This document shows, piece by piece, positions 46,736-58,715 of a stretch of DNA of 64,000 nucleotides. The position numbers and the translations under genes are program-made. The notes below the pieces were generated by a model. It made no database searches and was not told the origin of the DNA. It worked only from the letters and a program-made list of their open reading frames with translations. Source of the stretch: Bimastos eiseni (lineage: Eukaryota > Annelida > Clitellata > Crassiclitellata > Lumbricidae); contig OY365808.1 of NCBI GenBank assembly GCA_959347315.1, positions 6,922,947 through 6,986,946 of the forward strand. The letters are read 5' to 3'. The stretch's first letter is position 1. The number at the start of each line of letters is the position of its first letter.

Positions 46736-48724
46736 GTCCCAACAACTGTTCAAAGTACCATTGGTCCGTAACTAAATTTCAAATAACCCTTGGAAATTCG
46801 AGCCAGACGTGAGGTAAAGGATAAAGCAAGAGTGGAACATGGGCAAGCGGACAATAATGAAGATCCATTAAAGATTAGATTAACGATTTTGCTCTGTTCG
46901 ATTGATTTCATATTTTAAATTAACGAACAATAATAACAGCATGCGTTCGAAGATTTGAGTGTCGTTGGGACGGAGATTTACAGAGAATACAGATGAATGG
47001 TGTTAAAGGGTGGAAATTGGGGATATGAGTATACTGGGTAAACTGACGACAAAACGAACAACGTCCGGAAATTAATGATCACGTGGGTTTCAACGAGAGG
47101 TTGATTGATCGAAGTGAATATCAGACAATGGAAGTTATTTTACACAGGTCATTGTAAATGCTACGTTTATGCACATTCCATGCAAAATTATGCAGAAACA
47201 AAGGCGTCTTCGCGTCTTCAGACAATGAACGATGTACAAACAATGCGAAAGGATTCTGTGATGGAGTTGAAGACCGTCTAGAAGGCAATTGACAAAGGCA
47301 GCGAAACTTGAGCACCTCTAGCAGTTCATTGTGTTCGCATTCGGATACTTTGCATTGTTTGCAACAGTTCTTTCTTTGAGCGAAGGGCCAGAGCTCAATT
47401 GATTGAAGACCACAATGGCGTCAGTATGGCGACTCTGTTCTGTCTGATCTCTGGGGGCAATATAGCGCTGCAACTGTGCGTTGCTTACCCGCAGCTGTTG
47501 GCACAACAACTGGGCAGCTGCTGAATGGCAGCAGCTGGCCACGTTGCTGCTGATGCTGCGGCAGTGATGTGTTGGTGAGTGCGGGATGCTGCCACGGGGA
47601 GAAGCAAGAGAATTTGTGGCGACTCTGCGAACTGCAATATGTCGCCATGGTGATATGGATGAAGACAACTGACGACGAACGAAGAAGATGTCACTGTGAT
47701 GTAACGGTAACAGGAGGAGGAACAGAGGAACAAAGAGGGGAGGAACTGGGAGAGGATGGCAGGAAATAGAACAAAGACATATATGTAGATATGGAAGACG
47801 GGATCGAAACGCGGTGCTTATTTTATAGTCTAAGTAAGTTGCTGTAGTATTCTGCCTGATTATATACATGCAATATATTGAAATTACTTAGCTCAGCAGC
47901 TAACTATTGATGTGCTTAACATTGTCATGGAAATAAGAAATGAACGCTATCATCAACGCTCGCATCATTTAATGCGTTGTATTAAAGTGTGTGAAGCTGC
48001 CCGTAGCTAATTATTTATATAATTCATGGACAAGAAGCAGACCAGCCTTGTGTGTGTCTCTCGGACAAGATTTCTTATTAAAAGCTGCGCTGCGTCCAGC
48101 GAATGTTGACTGTCCTATCCCCAGGGAAATACTCATATAGTCTGTTATTTCCCAATCCGGTCTGATTGAAGTGGTGAGAACATCTGAAGCTAGTTTGACC
48201 ATATTGTTGGTATTTCTTATTCGAGAAGGTTCTGCCCGTGAAAGAAAATATGCAAATGTTAATTCGATATATTATTGTAAAGTCAGATTCAATTTGGGAG
48301 GTTAGAACGAATTACCGCTGTCGAAACAGGCGTCTTGTCTTCATTAGTATAGTCAGACCGACCACTAGAAACGGCGAATGAACTTCATCCATCATTTACA
48401 CTGATTGTCGAAGTTGCAAGTTCTCTCTAATGTAATTATTTGACAGTTTCTCATCAGGGCTAACGGGTCCTTAATGCTTGCAACGAAACCATGTTTACAG
48501 AGATCTTATATCAATAGGGGCCGCCAGTAATTATCCAGATTGCTAATCAAGCCGTTATGACTTCTGTTAGACATTGTCGTTGAGCCGCTGGGGAACACAA
48601 TTGATTTTTAAAATAATTAATAATTAATGGTTTTACTAAACAAGTTATACTTGCTATTAATTGACCATAACACTTAAATAATATATTATAAAATGACTCG
48701 TAAAGCAGCAGATCTGTGGGCTTT
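46736..48724. other. Unannotated intronic stretch
   Basis: No gene or known element recognised in about 2 kb. 47420-47720 is more GC-rich and contains several CAGCTG/GCAGC phrases that open frames on both strands, but no domain is visible. Confidence 0.45.
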
Positions 48725-48862
48725 AATTTGAATTTATGGTCAAGGTGTTTAAATTTGAATTTATGGTCAATGTGTATACATTTAAATTTATGGCCAATGT
48801 GTATGAATTTAAATTTATGGTCAATTTGTATGAATTTTAATTTAGGGCCAATGTGTATGACT
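48725..48862 (+). repeat. 27-bp tandem repeat, five copies
   Basis: The unit is GAATTTAAATTTATGGTCAA followed by TGTGTAT. Because 27 is a multiple of three, the open frame over it encodes a nine-residue repeat (NLNLWSMCI). Divergence between copies is about 10-20 percent and there is no supporting coding evidence. Confidence 0.88.
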
Positions 48863-49039
48863 CAGGTTCGATTCTTTAAAATGGTCATATTATTTATTAT
48901 GAACAACATACTTTCCGCAGATGTGTAGTAAACACCGAGAACGAAAGTCTTGAGTAAGAGTTTTCGATTCGGGTTTGCGAGTAGTTTTGAGACGTCCTCC
49001 ATCGTCAATGGCCTCGGTCAAACTCGTCTATTTTAAGTC
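48863..49039. other. Unannotated intronic stretch
   Basis: Nothing recognised. Confidence 0.4.
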
Positions 49040-49142
49040 CCTCAACTGGCACTTGTCTAGCTGTGTCTGAGGTGCCTTTGACGTGTTGTTTTCTTGAAGT
49101 GGTGCTATATAAGTCTCATGATGAATGAGTGAATGAATTTAC
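49040..49142 (+). mobile_element. LINE/SINE 3' tail
   Basis: CTGAGGTGCCTTTGACGTG and AAGTGGTGCTATATAAGTCT followed by GATGAATGAGTGAATGAATT form a GGTGCTATATAA-plus-(GAAT)n end like those at 26150 and 32240. Confidence 0.55.
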
Positions 49143-50466
49143 TGAATGTAAACTTTCACGGTTATATATCTTCTCAATAGTGCACTCTCTTTTTGTATAT
49201 CGCTCTTAATTAACGTTTCAGAGTGATCACATTTTATTTGTTCCAAGGACGGAAACGTCACCAAAATCGCGCTATTTATTACAAATTAACATCGTTCAGA
49301 AATGAAACTGAAAGCAATAATTTGTATTAAATATTAATTAATTAATTAATTAATTAATTAATTCGTCAATAATATAAGGCCAAGAACTCTGTAGCATTTG
49401 CCTCAGGACTAAAGTAGCTTCTCTAGCAGTTACCGCGGAATTACCGTCATGTGTTCACACATTATCGCACCGTTAGCACAACGCACCCTTCAAAATCCCG
49501 TTTCCATTTCCGCAGGACTGCCACGGTTACCGCAAGATTATCGGGGTAACCATTATCGCATCACTCAATACAGCAGTCGCCTTTCGATCGGGACATACAG
49601 ATGGCATCTCTGAATATTTTAGATTTTATATTAGCATAATTATGCATATATATATTTAGCTCTGTGTATACTGTGGCTGCGTGAGCATTTCGATTGTATG
49701 AATATATCCCTCTGTTGATCCGCAGTTTAGAATATTGCACTATGCACTGATATGATATGGCTTATCTGGATTTTCAGTTAAATTGGACATATCTATACTC
49801 AACTTGGCATAAATACATGTTTATATAATCTATGTATATCATATACAGTTTTATTATACGCTATACAATGTATATAATATATATATATATAGATATATAT
49901 CACATATATATATTCGTTAATATACATTGGGATATTGATATTAATATACATAGTCGATGCGTGTAGCGCTGCAGATAATCTTTGTTCGCGTCTATGTGTA
50001 GGCCAGGAATCTGTCAAAACTGTTATTGGATTTCGCCCTTGGTGCTTCTAATCGATCGAAAGGAACCATGTTTATTAAAGATTCCATGCACCGTAAATTT
50101 CCTTTCTGCCAAACACAGAGCCAATTACCGCAAAATATCAAAAAATCCTATTCTCCGAAACTTTTGCTTTTGCCTTATTTTACCCATCTCTGATCGATCG
50201 TTTCTGTGCAATATTTATGCCATTCTACGATGCTCGAGTTTGAAGAAGGCAGGCTGTCGACCTAAACCCATGCAATGCATTATAAGTTCATTGTGTACGT
50301 ACTTACCTCTTTCCAATTCGTTATTTCTTCAAAACAACGAAAACTGGAAGACCGAACATAACTCAGTGACAATCAATTCGTATTATTATTATTGTCCGTT
50401 ATTGCCAAAATCAGAAGCCGCGTGATCAACACTCATATATCCACGGCGCGTTGTATAGTATAGCTT
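49143..50466. other. Unannotated intronic stretch
   Basis: An (ATTA)n run lies at about 49329-49364 and TA-rich sequence at about 49840-49960. A 147-residue open frame at 49982-50425 has ordinary composition but no recognised domain. No gene assigned. Confidence 0.45.
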
Positions 50467-50569
50467 CAGTTTAACAACACTGTAAAATAACAAAGACTAT
50501 TATCGTCGCCCTCTTCTTTGTCCATGATTGGACCTGAAACTGCCAGAGTGCGAACAGTGGCAGAATTAC
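50467..50569 (+). repeat. Dispersed ~105-bp repeat, family A copy 5
   Basis: CAGTTTAACAACACTGTAAA, ATAACAAAGACTATTATCGT, CGCCCTCTTCTTTGTCCATG and GAGTGCGAACAGTGGCAGAA are in the family order. More diverged than copies 2 and 3. Confidence 0.82.
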
Positions 50570-51096
50570 GGCGCGTTGTAGGATTATGATGTTTAACACT
50601 TTAACGACATGTTGCTTTCCCACTGATTCCCAGACTCTTTACTACGCACTCAAAACTTTAAAGCTGAACCGAATTACTGATGGAGCGTCTGGCGGACTGA
50701 ATGACAGAGGCTAGCTGAAAGCAATAATTTTGTATATCTGTTATATATTCGTCATTTTCTCTGAATTTTACTTAGTTTTAAGCAACAAGACACCCTTTCA
50801 AACCCTTAGTTCACCCGTTATTTAAGTGTGGACGAATGAGTTGGATTTCTGTGGTCAGCAGGCATATCGTCTTGTTATCATTGAGTACTAGGATACATTT
50901 TTAACATGTGCGACACATTCAGACATTAATGCCAATGAACGATATAGTAACGTCATTGAACATTAGCCGCAAGTAGACATAAACACAATAATGCGTTCAT
51001 CGTGTACTTCAAACGTAGTAGCATGTATAGCCATATGGTTGAATAGGTACCAGTGATAATGAGACCATCCTCCTATTAAGGACCAACAGGACGACT
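50570..51096. other. Unannotated intronic stretch
   Basis: Nothing recognised. Confidence 0.4.
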
Positions 51097-51290
51097 GTGA
51101 ATTGGCTCAACGCCATCTGGATGCGGTTGCCGCTGCTGCTACTGCTGTTGTCGACGATGTTACTCTGCTGCTGCAGCTGCTCCTACTTCGTCCGGGATGA
51201 CTCTCGATGCCTCGGATTGGAATTGGCCGACGTCATTCTTGATCCTAATCGTACGGTTCACGTGGAATATATACAGACAAATCCCTCCAT
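51097..51290 (+). other. Possible exon-like frame with signal-peptide-like start
   Basis: From the ATG at 51097 the plus strand encodes MNWLNAIWMRLPLLLLLLST followed by a Cys/Ser stretch and SYFVRDDSRCLGLELAD. This looks like a hydrophobic signal segment followed by ordinary soluble sequence, and it is GC-richer than its surroundings. It then runs into a CA-rich minisatellite, so the true end is unknown; a GT at about 51250-51262 could be a donor. No family is recognised. It may be chance within the Kv intron. Confidence 0.2.
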
Positions 51291-51294
51291 ATTC

Positions 51295-52050
51295 TGTACA
51301 CATGCACACGCACACACGCACTTACACACACAAACACACACTACCACAAACGTACGCAAATGCGCAAACACACACACCTACATACACGCCTACATACACA
51401 CCCATCTACACACACACAAACAAAGAAACAGAGAAACACACGCCAGCAGGCACGCAACTGCACAACCCCCCCACACACACCTACACACACACCTACACAC
51501 ACACCTACACACACACCTACACACACACCTACACACACACCTACACACACACCTACACACACACCTACACACACACCTACACACACACCTACACACACAC
51601 CTACACACACACCTACACACACACCTACACACACACCTACACACACACCTACACACACACCTACACACACACCTACACACACACCTACACACACACCTAC
51701 ACACACACCTACACACACACCTACACACACACCTACACACACGCCTACACACACACCTACACACACGCCTACACACACACCTACACACACACCTACACAC
51801 ACGCCTACACACACACCTACACACACACACCTACACACACACCTACACACACACCTACACACACGCCTACACACACACCTACACACACACCTACACACAC
51901 GCCTACACACACACCTACACACACACACCTACACACACGCCTACACACACGCCTACACACACACCTACACACACGCCTACACACACACCTACACACACCT
52001 ACACACACGCCTACACACACACCTACACACACGCCTATACACACAGACAC
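51295..52050. repeat. 12-bp minisatellite ACCTACACACAC
   Basis: A CA-rich lead-in (51295-51470) is followed by about 48 tandem 12-bp units. The left ~250 bp are almost identical. From about 51740 onward GCCTAC variants and 10- and 14-bp length variants appear. Since 12 is a multiple of three and the unit has no stops, plus-strand frames of 238-400 residues (His-Thr-Leu/Pro-Thr repeats) and minus-strand Cys-Val-Gly frames are open. All are artefacts. Confidence 0.97.
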
Positions 52051-52149
52051 ACGACGCAACTTGGCTCAGAGACTGAACATCAATGCCATCTGTCAGCTGT
52101 CGTCGGGAATCCGTTGGTTGGTTCCATGGCACACTTGTGCGTGGGCCCA

Positions 52150-52335
52150 CCATTGGTGACTCTTTTCAGTTTACTGTGTATAGGTTTGCTAAGTTTGCTA
52201 ACCAATATGTATTTTGCTTCGATGATGTTACGTTCAGCATCATTTAGGCCAGTGAAGATTTCGCCGCTGAGTATAAATCGTTCAATGCGCGCTATATAAT
52301 TGCTCGATTACCGATACATTACATTACATATATAC
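52150..52335 (+). mobile_element. LINE/SINE 3' end
   Basis: AATGCGCGCTATATAATTGC followed by TCGATTACCGATACATTACA is the GCGCTATATAA...CGATTACATTACATT tail type. The upstream 130 bp (from TTGGTGACTCTTTTCAG) is assumed to be its untranslated region. Confidence 0.55.
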
Positions 52336-52426
52336 ATTATACATGCATCTATATTCGTATGCAAATACAATGCGATCGGCTGGCACATAATACGCTAGGT
52401 TATCTGTTAGACTTCCAAAGTTCTTA

Positions 52427-52652
52427 TTTATTTCATTTTATTTATTCTGAAATTTGATATCGCCCTTCCTCCAGCATCTTTTTGCTCAGAAGTGCACATG
52501 CCTCGATGGCGCAATTGCAGTTGTACTGCAGAGCAATGGTGCGCCAAGGACTTGCTCAAGGTACCTATACAGTGACGCCCCGGTCGAGGCTCGAACTCGC
52601 TCACTGAGTGTTACGGGCCGACCGCCCTATACAATCGGCCACTCGGCCAAGC
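52427..52652 (-). mobile_element. tRNA-derived SINE, family B copy 2 (full length)
   Basis: On the minus strand the head starts TTGGCCGAGTGGCCGATTGT, with an A box and a long variable region, and a B box GAGTTCGAGCC. This is the layout of a class II (Ser/Leu-type) tRNA. The body has CTTGAGCAAGTCCTTGGCGC, ACTGCAATTGCGCC and GTGCACTTCTGAGCAAAAAG, and the tail is TTTCAGAATAAATAAAATG. It is nearly full length and the best-kept minus-strand copy. Confidence 0.9.
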
Positions 52653-52932
52653 AAAAATAGCTGATGTAGCGGACAGATTTTATCACACAGCGTCGTTATA
52701 CTGCAAGTACATGTATGATAGGCTTGTATAATAATCGTCACAGTTATTAATCTACAATTTGCAGCATCAATAATGTATACACCCGTAGTATTATGATATT
52801 ATGTACCCATAATGCACATGTATTGTTGTATTGAATCTAATATTATGTGTGCTTTTGTGTGACCTTATGCTTGCTTGTTCTATGTGTTTGCCAGTGAACT
52901 GTTTATGTGCATTAACTGTGGGTTATATACAG

Positions 52933-52974
<42 letters not shown>

Positions 52975-54387
52975 ATCGGGACTGATCGAATGATTTCTCT
53001 TCTGAAAGAAAAACGCGTCCCATGACAGATGTTAAAGGATGGGATTTCCTGACTACAATACATTACTCGACCGAATTATATATACATAATACATGCGTAT
53101 ATAAAGTCTATATGTCATATACAGGCGTTTGTATGCATATATCTGTTATCTATATATTTGATAAAATTCGGCTTTTACGTGAACTCATATAATCTAATGT
53201 ATACATGCACATCGCCTCTTTTATTGCAGAGCGCATTATATACACCGTGTCTTAAAATAAACTGTGCAAAATTGTTTCTGTAAGAACTTCGTCAAATTTC
53301 CACCAGTTTAAAACATTTTAGTAAGTAGATGGCAAAATGGTTGAAATTTTATGCTATATATAGATTTTCCACCTCATCTGACTCAGTTGCGAAATTACTT
53401 GATCAGCCAATCAGTCGTCTAACGTGCGCATGTTTAGTACTGATTAGGACTGTAAATAGAGGCCAACTATTTTAGTTCATTATACATGATAATGTATTTA
53501 TCCTAAACCAGCTGAAACTATTCAAATGGAAGGGTGAACCCTGCCTACAGAACTTGCGTCCTTTAAGGGTTTCTTAGTCCTGTATTTTCTCCCAGTAAAT
53601 TGTCAAAAATTTGTGCCCTATGTTTGTTATTTGGAAGCAATATAAACATTTGGTTATGGTTTTGGTTACGGTTAAGTTAAACGGAGATTTATTATTATTA
53701 CACTGTAACACTGCGCTAAATTATGGTACTAATTATTATGACTGCGTTACAACAGTGCTTTAGGATTAGGTTATATGAAACATTGCCATACGCAAGGTAT
53801 TAGATCACATTAACCAAAATCACATAAATGTACGTCAGGTCGACTTACGACACATTGCATTGCATTGCATAACAAACGGTGGTATTATTCATGCGTGAAT
53901 GCTTTGAAATCGACTGGAATTTCATCATGATTAGTTTGGCTTCACTTGCAACTGGCCTGTAACAACAATAATATTTACAATGGTCATAATAAATTCAGAC
54001 CCGGATTGTTCATTAAAATGCCAGAGTTCGTGTATTTGGTCGATCGATCTGCGGGTACCTTGAAAAGACGGATGCGTTGATAAATTTCTGAAGCGAAGCA
54101 TTTACGCATCTCTGGATTGATTGCCCCATAAACAGCTTTTAATTCCTACTTTGTGCCACAGGCCACACACAAAAACACGTTTTATTGACGCAGCTAATCA
54201 TTGCGCAGTTCTTCCAAATTCTGTGCCATGCGTCTCCTTCAGGCGTGGAATTGCGCAGGAAAAAGGTAAACTTTTCATCATTATAATATTTTTATCATCG
54301 GTTAATTGAAGGCTGAATGTTTCAGAGTCATAAATCTTAATTCTAAACCTGTAGCATTGTTGGCTGTATACAATAGTGACACATCGT
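52653..54387. other. Unannotated intronic stretch
   Basis: A TA microsatellite lies at about 52930-52972. At about 53240 ACACCGTGTCTTAAAATAAA resembles a transposon terminus, but no partner end was found. No gene recognised. Confidence 0.45.
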
Positions 54388-54625
54388 GTGGCACGGTGGC
54401 CGATTCGTTAAGGCGGTCGGCCCGTAACGCTCAGTGTGCGCTGAGTGAGCGGGTTCGATCCTCGTCCGGGGAGTCACTGTGTATACGGACCTTGAGCAAG
54501 TCCTTCGCGCACAATAATCTCTGCATTACAACTGCAATTGCGCCGTTGAGGTGTGTGCAACTGTGCACTTCTGAGCAATAACCTTGGAAGAAGGGTGATA
54601 TCAAATTTCAGAATAAATAAATAAT
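54388..54625 (+). mobile_element. tRNA-derived SINE, family B copy 3 (full length)
   Basis: The head is GGCACGGTGGCCGATTCGTT AAGGCGG, with A box TGGCCGATTCGTTAAGG, an 11-bp-scale variable hairpin (CGCTCAGTGTGCGCTGAGTG) and a B box GGGTTCGATCC. This matches a Ser/Leu-type tRNA gene in layout. The body (CTTGAGCAAGTCCTTCGCGC, ACTGCAATTGCGCC, GTGCACTTCTGAGCAATAAC) and an AATAAATAAATAATAAAT tail follow. It may retain an active internal RNA polymerase III promoter. Confidence 0.92.
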
Positions 54626-54654
54626 AAATATCGACCAATAGCATTTTAACCGCC

Positions 54655-54985
54655 TGTTTAATTGAGGTATACGAGGCTCTGAGCTGCAAAGCAATGTTGA
54701 ACAGATGTGGACTAACAAAATTGGTGAGAAGGAGGCGCAGAGGAAACCTAATCGAAGCCTGCAAGATTATTACTGGAAATGAAGCAGTGAGGTCAGAGAG
54801 TATGTTTGAATTAGCCACAAACAGAGGACATACAATGTCATGTAAGTATACATTATTCAAGAAGCCGAAAGGAACATTGGGTCAGAAAGGCTTCAGTGTA
54901 ATTAGTTGTAGACTTGTAGAATGGCTTAAATGATAGTGCTATGTCAGCTTTCAAGAGGAAGCTTAGAAAATTGTGCAATTAGGAA
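54655..54985 (+). mobile_element. CR1-like LINE RT C-terminal fragment
   Basis: The plus strand encodes MLNRCGLTKLVRRRRRGNLI, EACKIITGNEAV, FELATNRGHTMSCKYTLFKK and GTLGQKGFSVISCRLVEWLK. After a stop comes SAMSAFKRKLRKLCN. RRRRGNLIE-K-ITG and the final FKRKL motif are characteristic of CR1/L2-type ORF2 ends. The WN pair is eroded to EW. It differs from the GGCGCT-tail family. Confidence 0.88.
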
Positions 54986-55617
54986 TGTTCCAGGTAAATT
55001 TTTAGTGGTTTAAGCCACTTTCGGCCTTGTCATGATGAGATGTTATGTTAATCATGATATGATCATGTGTAGCCTATATACAAGTCAAAATAATTCCTTG
55101 CAATCGACGACATCTAAATGACACATATCCTCGTTTAGGAACAACTCCTCGATAGTAGGCGGACTTGCCAACTCTACGCCAGTCATTTCAGAAATAGAGC
55201 AATTGCTTTTGCAACCAAGCAGACGTTTGAGTCATGTACCCGATGACAGGTGGTAGATTTTAGTGCTTGCAGTTAAAGACACTCAGTGCCCACCCGCACA
55301 GCAATTAGAAAGACTATTAACGTGTCTGCATTCTTCAACTGCTTGCAATTAAGGCGCAGATTTCATCAATGCCCCATGCCAACCTTTGGAGTCGTCGATT
55401 CGTAAACATGCCTTCAATGCAAACTGTCGATAAATTAATGTACCGATGAGTTGATGTACCGAATAGCTCGCGTTCAGCACATTTTCGAAGCTAATAATTG
55501 AGAGGGAGAGCATGCAGTCGACATTTAATCTGACAATGTATTGATCAATGGCAGTTCTTTTATTAATTCCCGGTAGATCTTTTCAACTCGCCGACTACTG
55601 ATTTCAGATGAAGGCTG
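54986..55617. other. Unannotated intronic stretch
   Basis: Nothing recognised. Confidence 0.4.
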
Positions 55618-55805
55618 ATCATCATCGGTGGTAGACTGGTCAGAGCGGTCGGGCAGTAACTCAAAGAGGACGGGTTCGATCCTCGTCTGAGGCATATAGG
55701 GACCTTGAGCATAGTTGCTCAGCACTACATAATTGCATCTGCGCCATCTGCGCTTGCATGCACTTCTGAAACTCACTCAAAAGTGCAATATGCGAATACA
55801 GTTGT
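55618..55805 (+). mobile_element. tRNA-derived SINE, family B copy 4 (degraded)
   Basis: GGTGGTAGACTGGTCAGAGC is followed by GGTCGGGCAGTAACTCAAAG and a B box GGGTTCGATCC. CTTGAGCATAGTTGCTCAGC, AATTGCATCTGCGCC and GCACTTCTGA follow. The AATAAA-type tail is missing or altered, and the A box is mutated relative to copy 3. Confidence 0.8.
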
Positions 55806-56446
55806 ACTGGCGTTGTATTGAATCAGAGGGAGTGGCGTTGAATGACGTTTCTCTTGAAAATCAGTTGCTAACATTTCCTACATGTATGACATTTCATTCG
55901 CAGCATAACTGTCTTGAACAGTCTTTGCTGTAGACGGGAAACTTTAATACCGTACATCGCTTAAGAAATATTTCACGTTGTCGTATGCTGATGAAACGCA
56001 CGACTGTTCCTGATTCCATCTATATCATCGCGCCTATACAAATTTATAATTGCAATTTGTCTTATTTACACATCTGCATGTAGGACAATCTTCACTATCT
56101 CCCCGTCCGCCATACTTGTAACCCTCCTGATCTATTCAGTCTCTCTTCAAAACATGGTTTCGTTAAGGTTTCGATTCGTATCCCTCTGAAATTACAGCTT
56201 CGTCCCGTAACACTGTTTCTGTTGACCATTAGTGTCCGGAATGGACTGAAGAGACGACGGTCTGAATCGGAGCCTGGCTTCGTTCAGAGAGGAAGAGGCA
56301 CGACGACCATGTCCATTAATCTGATTCATTATTGTCAGGGCGAGGAAGCAGAGCCCACAGCTGCGACTGGATGGGAAAGCATTCATCGGGAGAAGACTTA
56401 TTCAAGATAAGAATCGACTGATTCTGTTCGGCTGGGATGTTCTTGG
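55806..56446. other. Unannotated intronic stretch
   Basis: No gene recognised. The minus-strand frame near 56192-56386 has no known domain. Confidence 0.4.
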
Positions 56447-56573
56447 CGAGAGAGAGACAGAGAGAGACAGAGAGACAGAGAGACAGAGAGAGACAGAGAG
56501 AGACAGAGAGAGACAGAGAGACAGAGAGAGACAGAGAGAGACAGAGAGACAGAGAGAGACAGAGAGAGAGACT
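56447..56573. repeat. GAGAGACAGAGAGACA tract
   Basis: About 125 bp of alternating AGAGAGAC and AGAGAC units. Confidence 0.95.
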
Positions 56574-57604
56574 GGCATAGAGTCCCACGTAGAGATATGG
56601 CTAACATTGGCATTCCTTCTAATGTTAGTCTCCTGAAAATGGTACAGTCATTCCGTATTTACCTCTTATTCACTCTCATTCCCTTTCCACGTAGAGCTGT
56701 ATACCTGTGCTTGTGTCCCTATATATGTGCTTCCGTATATACATATATACTATTTCATATCGCATCCTCTCTCTTTCACTCTCCCCTCTTGCAACCAGTT
56801 CTCTCTCTCCACATCTACCTTGCCTACACATCTGTGTATCTGTTCATCCATAAATTCATTCGCCCATCTAGTTTTCTGCTTGTCAGTCTGTCTGTCTGGG
56901 CATTTATCAAACTTTGTCCTCTATCTCTGGTTCTCGCTCCATTTTTCTTGGGCTCTCTCTCACTCTCTGACACACACGCGTGCAATCTTATTAATCGTGT
57001 TGTTGCATATCGTGTCTCCTAAGCTATTTCCTTTTATCTTCTTCTCGTGACAATCTTCCCGTTTGGTCTGCATTTCAGTCTTCTTGTCTCATTATCTTTC
57101 TTCTTCTAGCCCTCCCTCCATCCTTTCCTCTGTCCGTCCCTCTATCCATCCTCTATCACCTCTCCGCCTCAGTCCTAGAATCCAAGTTTGCTTCGCTTCC
57201 GGCCTCTCTTCCCCGACTCACTCCATGTCTCCATACGTTCCTTCCCACCTCCCTCTTTGCCAATTTTGTTCCTCCTCCTCCTCCTCCGCCTCCTCCTCCA
57301 TTGCTGCAAACACGTCATCCCGTCTGTCGCCTTCCCTTCTCTGCCCAACCCTCACCCTCATCACGGACCTTGTTCGTCTGACACTGAAGGCCGGTATCGT
57401 CCCTGTGAACGACGGTCTTTGGTAAACAGAGCGAAGCCATCGTTGACCAATCAGATACAGCGAACTCAGCCAATATAGTTAATGCGCCATTTAGATAAGC
57501 CACCCATCAATGATTATTACTCAATACATCATGGAATATATTACGTAATTATTATGTATGACTCAGATCTCTGTCAATGTCACTCGCCCGCTCAACCTGT
57601 ATCT
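56574..57604. other. Pyrimidine-rich unannotated stretch
   Basis: About 56640-57330 is strongly CT-rich on the plus strand (TCTCTC, CTCCTC and CTGTCTGTCTG runs), which opens long Ser/Leu/Phe/Pro frames. No exon could be supported. Confidence 0.5.
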
Positions 57605-57652
57605 GAGCACCCTCCTTCCGTTTGGACTGGCACTCTCAGATAGAGAACAGGG
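57605..57652 (+). repeat. Dispersed repeat family A, partial copy 7
   Basis: GCACCCTCCTTCCG then TTTGGACTGGCACTCTCAGA and TAGAGAACAG align with the central blocks of family A after a short internal deletion. The 5' block is missing. Confidence 0.5.
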
Positions 57653-57749
57653 CAAAAAGGAAGACGACAGAACCGGTTACTTTGGGTGGATACTTAACCC
57701 TTTATTGCACAGGATCTTGTTTTGGGCTGAAAAATATATGTGATAGGAA

Positions 57750-58715
57750 ACGCCTCAGAACCAGAAAAGTTTGAGGTGTGAGCCAAGGATGTTCACTACT
57801 TCTTAACATTTACATAGACGAGCTTGTCAGTGAGGCAATAAATGATCTGGCAAAGATCTGGAAGTGGGATAAAAGTAGGAGGAAGGTGGATCAAGGCGCT
57901 GAGGTTTGCAGACGACCAGGCAATGTTGACTAGAAGCCGGAAAGGTCTACAGAAAATGATGGATAAACTGAATATAATATCATCTGAGAACGGAATGAAA
58001 TTGGACACCAGAAAGACGAAGGTACTGAATATAGGTAAAGGAAACGAAACTGTCGTCAGAATACACACCTTTGGACGAAAAGAAAAAGAACAGGTGAAAG
58101 AATTTTATTACCTAGGGAGTGTGATAATGACAGATGCCAAATGTTACAGGGAAATTAAAAGAAGGATTGCAATACGAAAAGAGGCGTTCTGAAGATGGAG
58201 AGAACTTCTGAGAGGAAAGCTAAACATGAATCAAGAAATTAGAATGATTAAGACTCTGATATGGAGTGTGGTGCTGTATTAGTCAGAGACATAGACCATG
58301 ACAAAAAGAGATAGGAAGACTCGAAGCTTTTGAAATGTAGACTTGGAAAAAATGGAGAAAATTAGCTGGACAGAATACAAAACAAATGAAGAGTTAATGG
58401 AAAGATTTGAGAGAAAACAGGAAAGAACCCTGATACACACAATAAGAACGAGACAAAGAAAATGAATTGGACACACACTGAGAGTAGAACGCACTGCTAA
58501 GAACAGTCACAGAAGGAAAAATGAAGAGGAGGCAGACAGGAGGAAGACCAAGACAGATTATGCCTGATTGGATGGTGACAGATGGATATGGAAATCTGAA
58601 AGAAGATACCCAACAACGAGAGGAGTGGCAACGTTGGACATTTCACAAAATGTGTATATTTTTGAAAAAAATGACATTGACCAATTGGTAACTGAATACA
58701 ATAATCACAGAGGTA
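57750..58715 (+). pseudogene. RTE-like LINE ORF fragment
   Basis: The plus strand encodes, in shifting frames, GVSQGCSLLLNIYIDELVSE (57772 onward), LRFADDQAMLTRSRKGLQKM (RT catalytic FADD at about 57902-57913), MKLDTRKTKVLNIG and KEFYYLGSVI. EIKRRIAIRKEAF and, after stops, GRPRQIMPDWMVTDGYGNL follow. The order and motifs match the endonuclease/reverse-transcriptase family also seen at 13321-15434, but this copy is a different, diverged member. 5'-truncated within the RT; multiple stops and frameshifts. Confidence 0.9.

Noticed and set aside
47318..47869. 183-residue minus-strand frame in a GC-richer patch
   Set aside because: Its composition reflects CAGC/TGCTGC-rich DNA; no domain, and overlapping frames are equally open.
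51197..52159. Long plus- and minus-strand frames (up to 400 residues) over CA-rich DNA
   Set aside because: The 12-bp unit has no stop codons in several frames on both strands, so length is not evidence of coding. Only the unique 51097-51290 start is kept, at low confidence.
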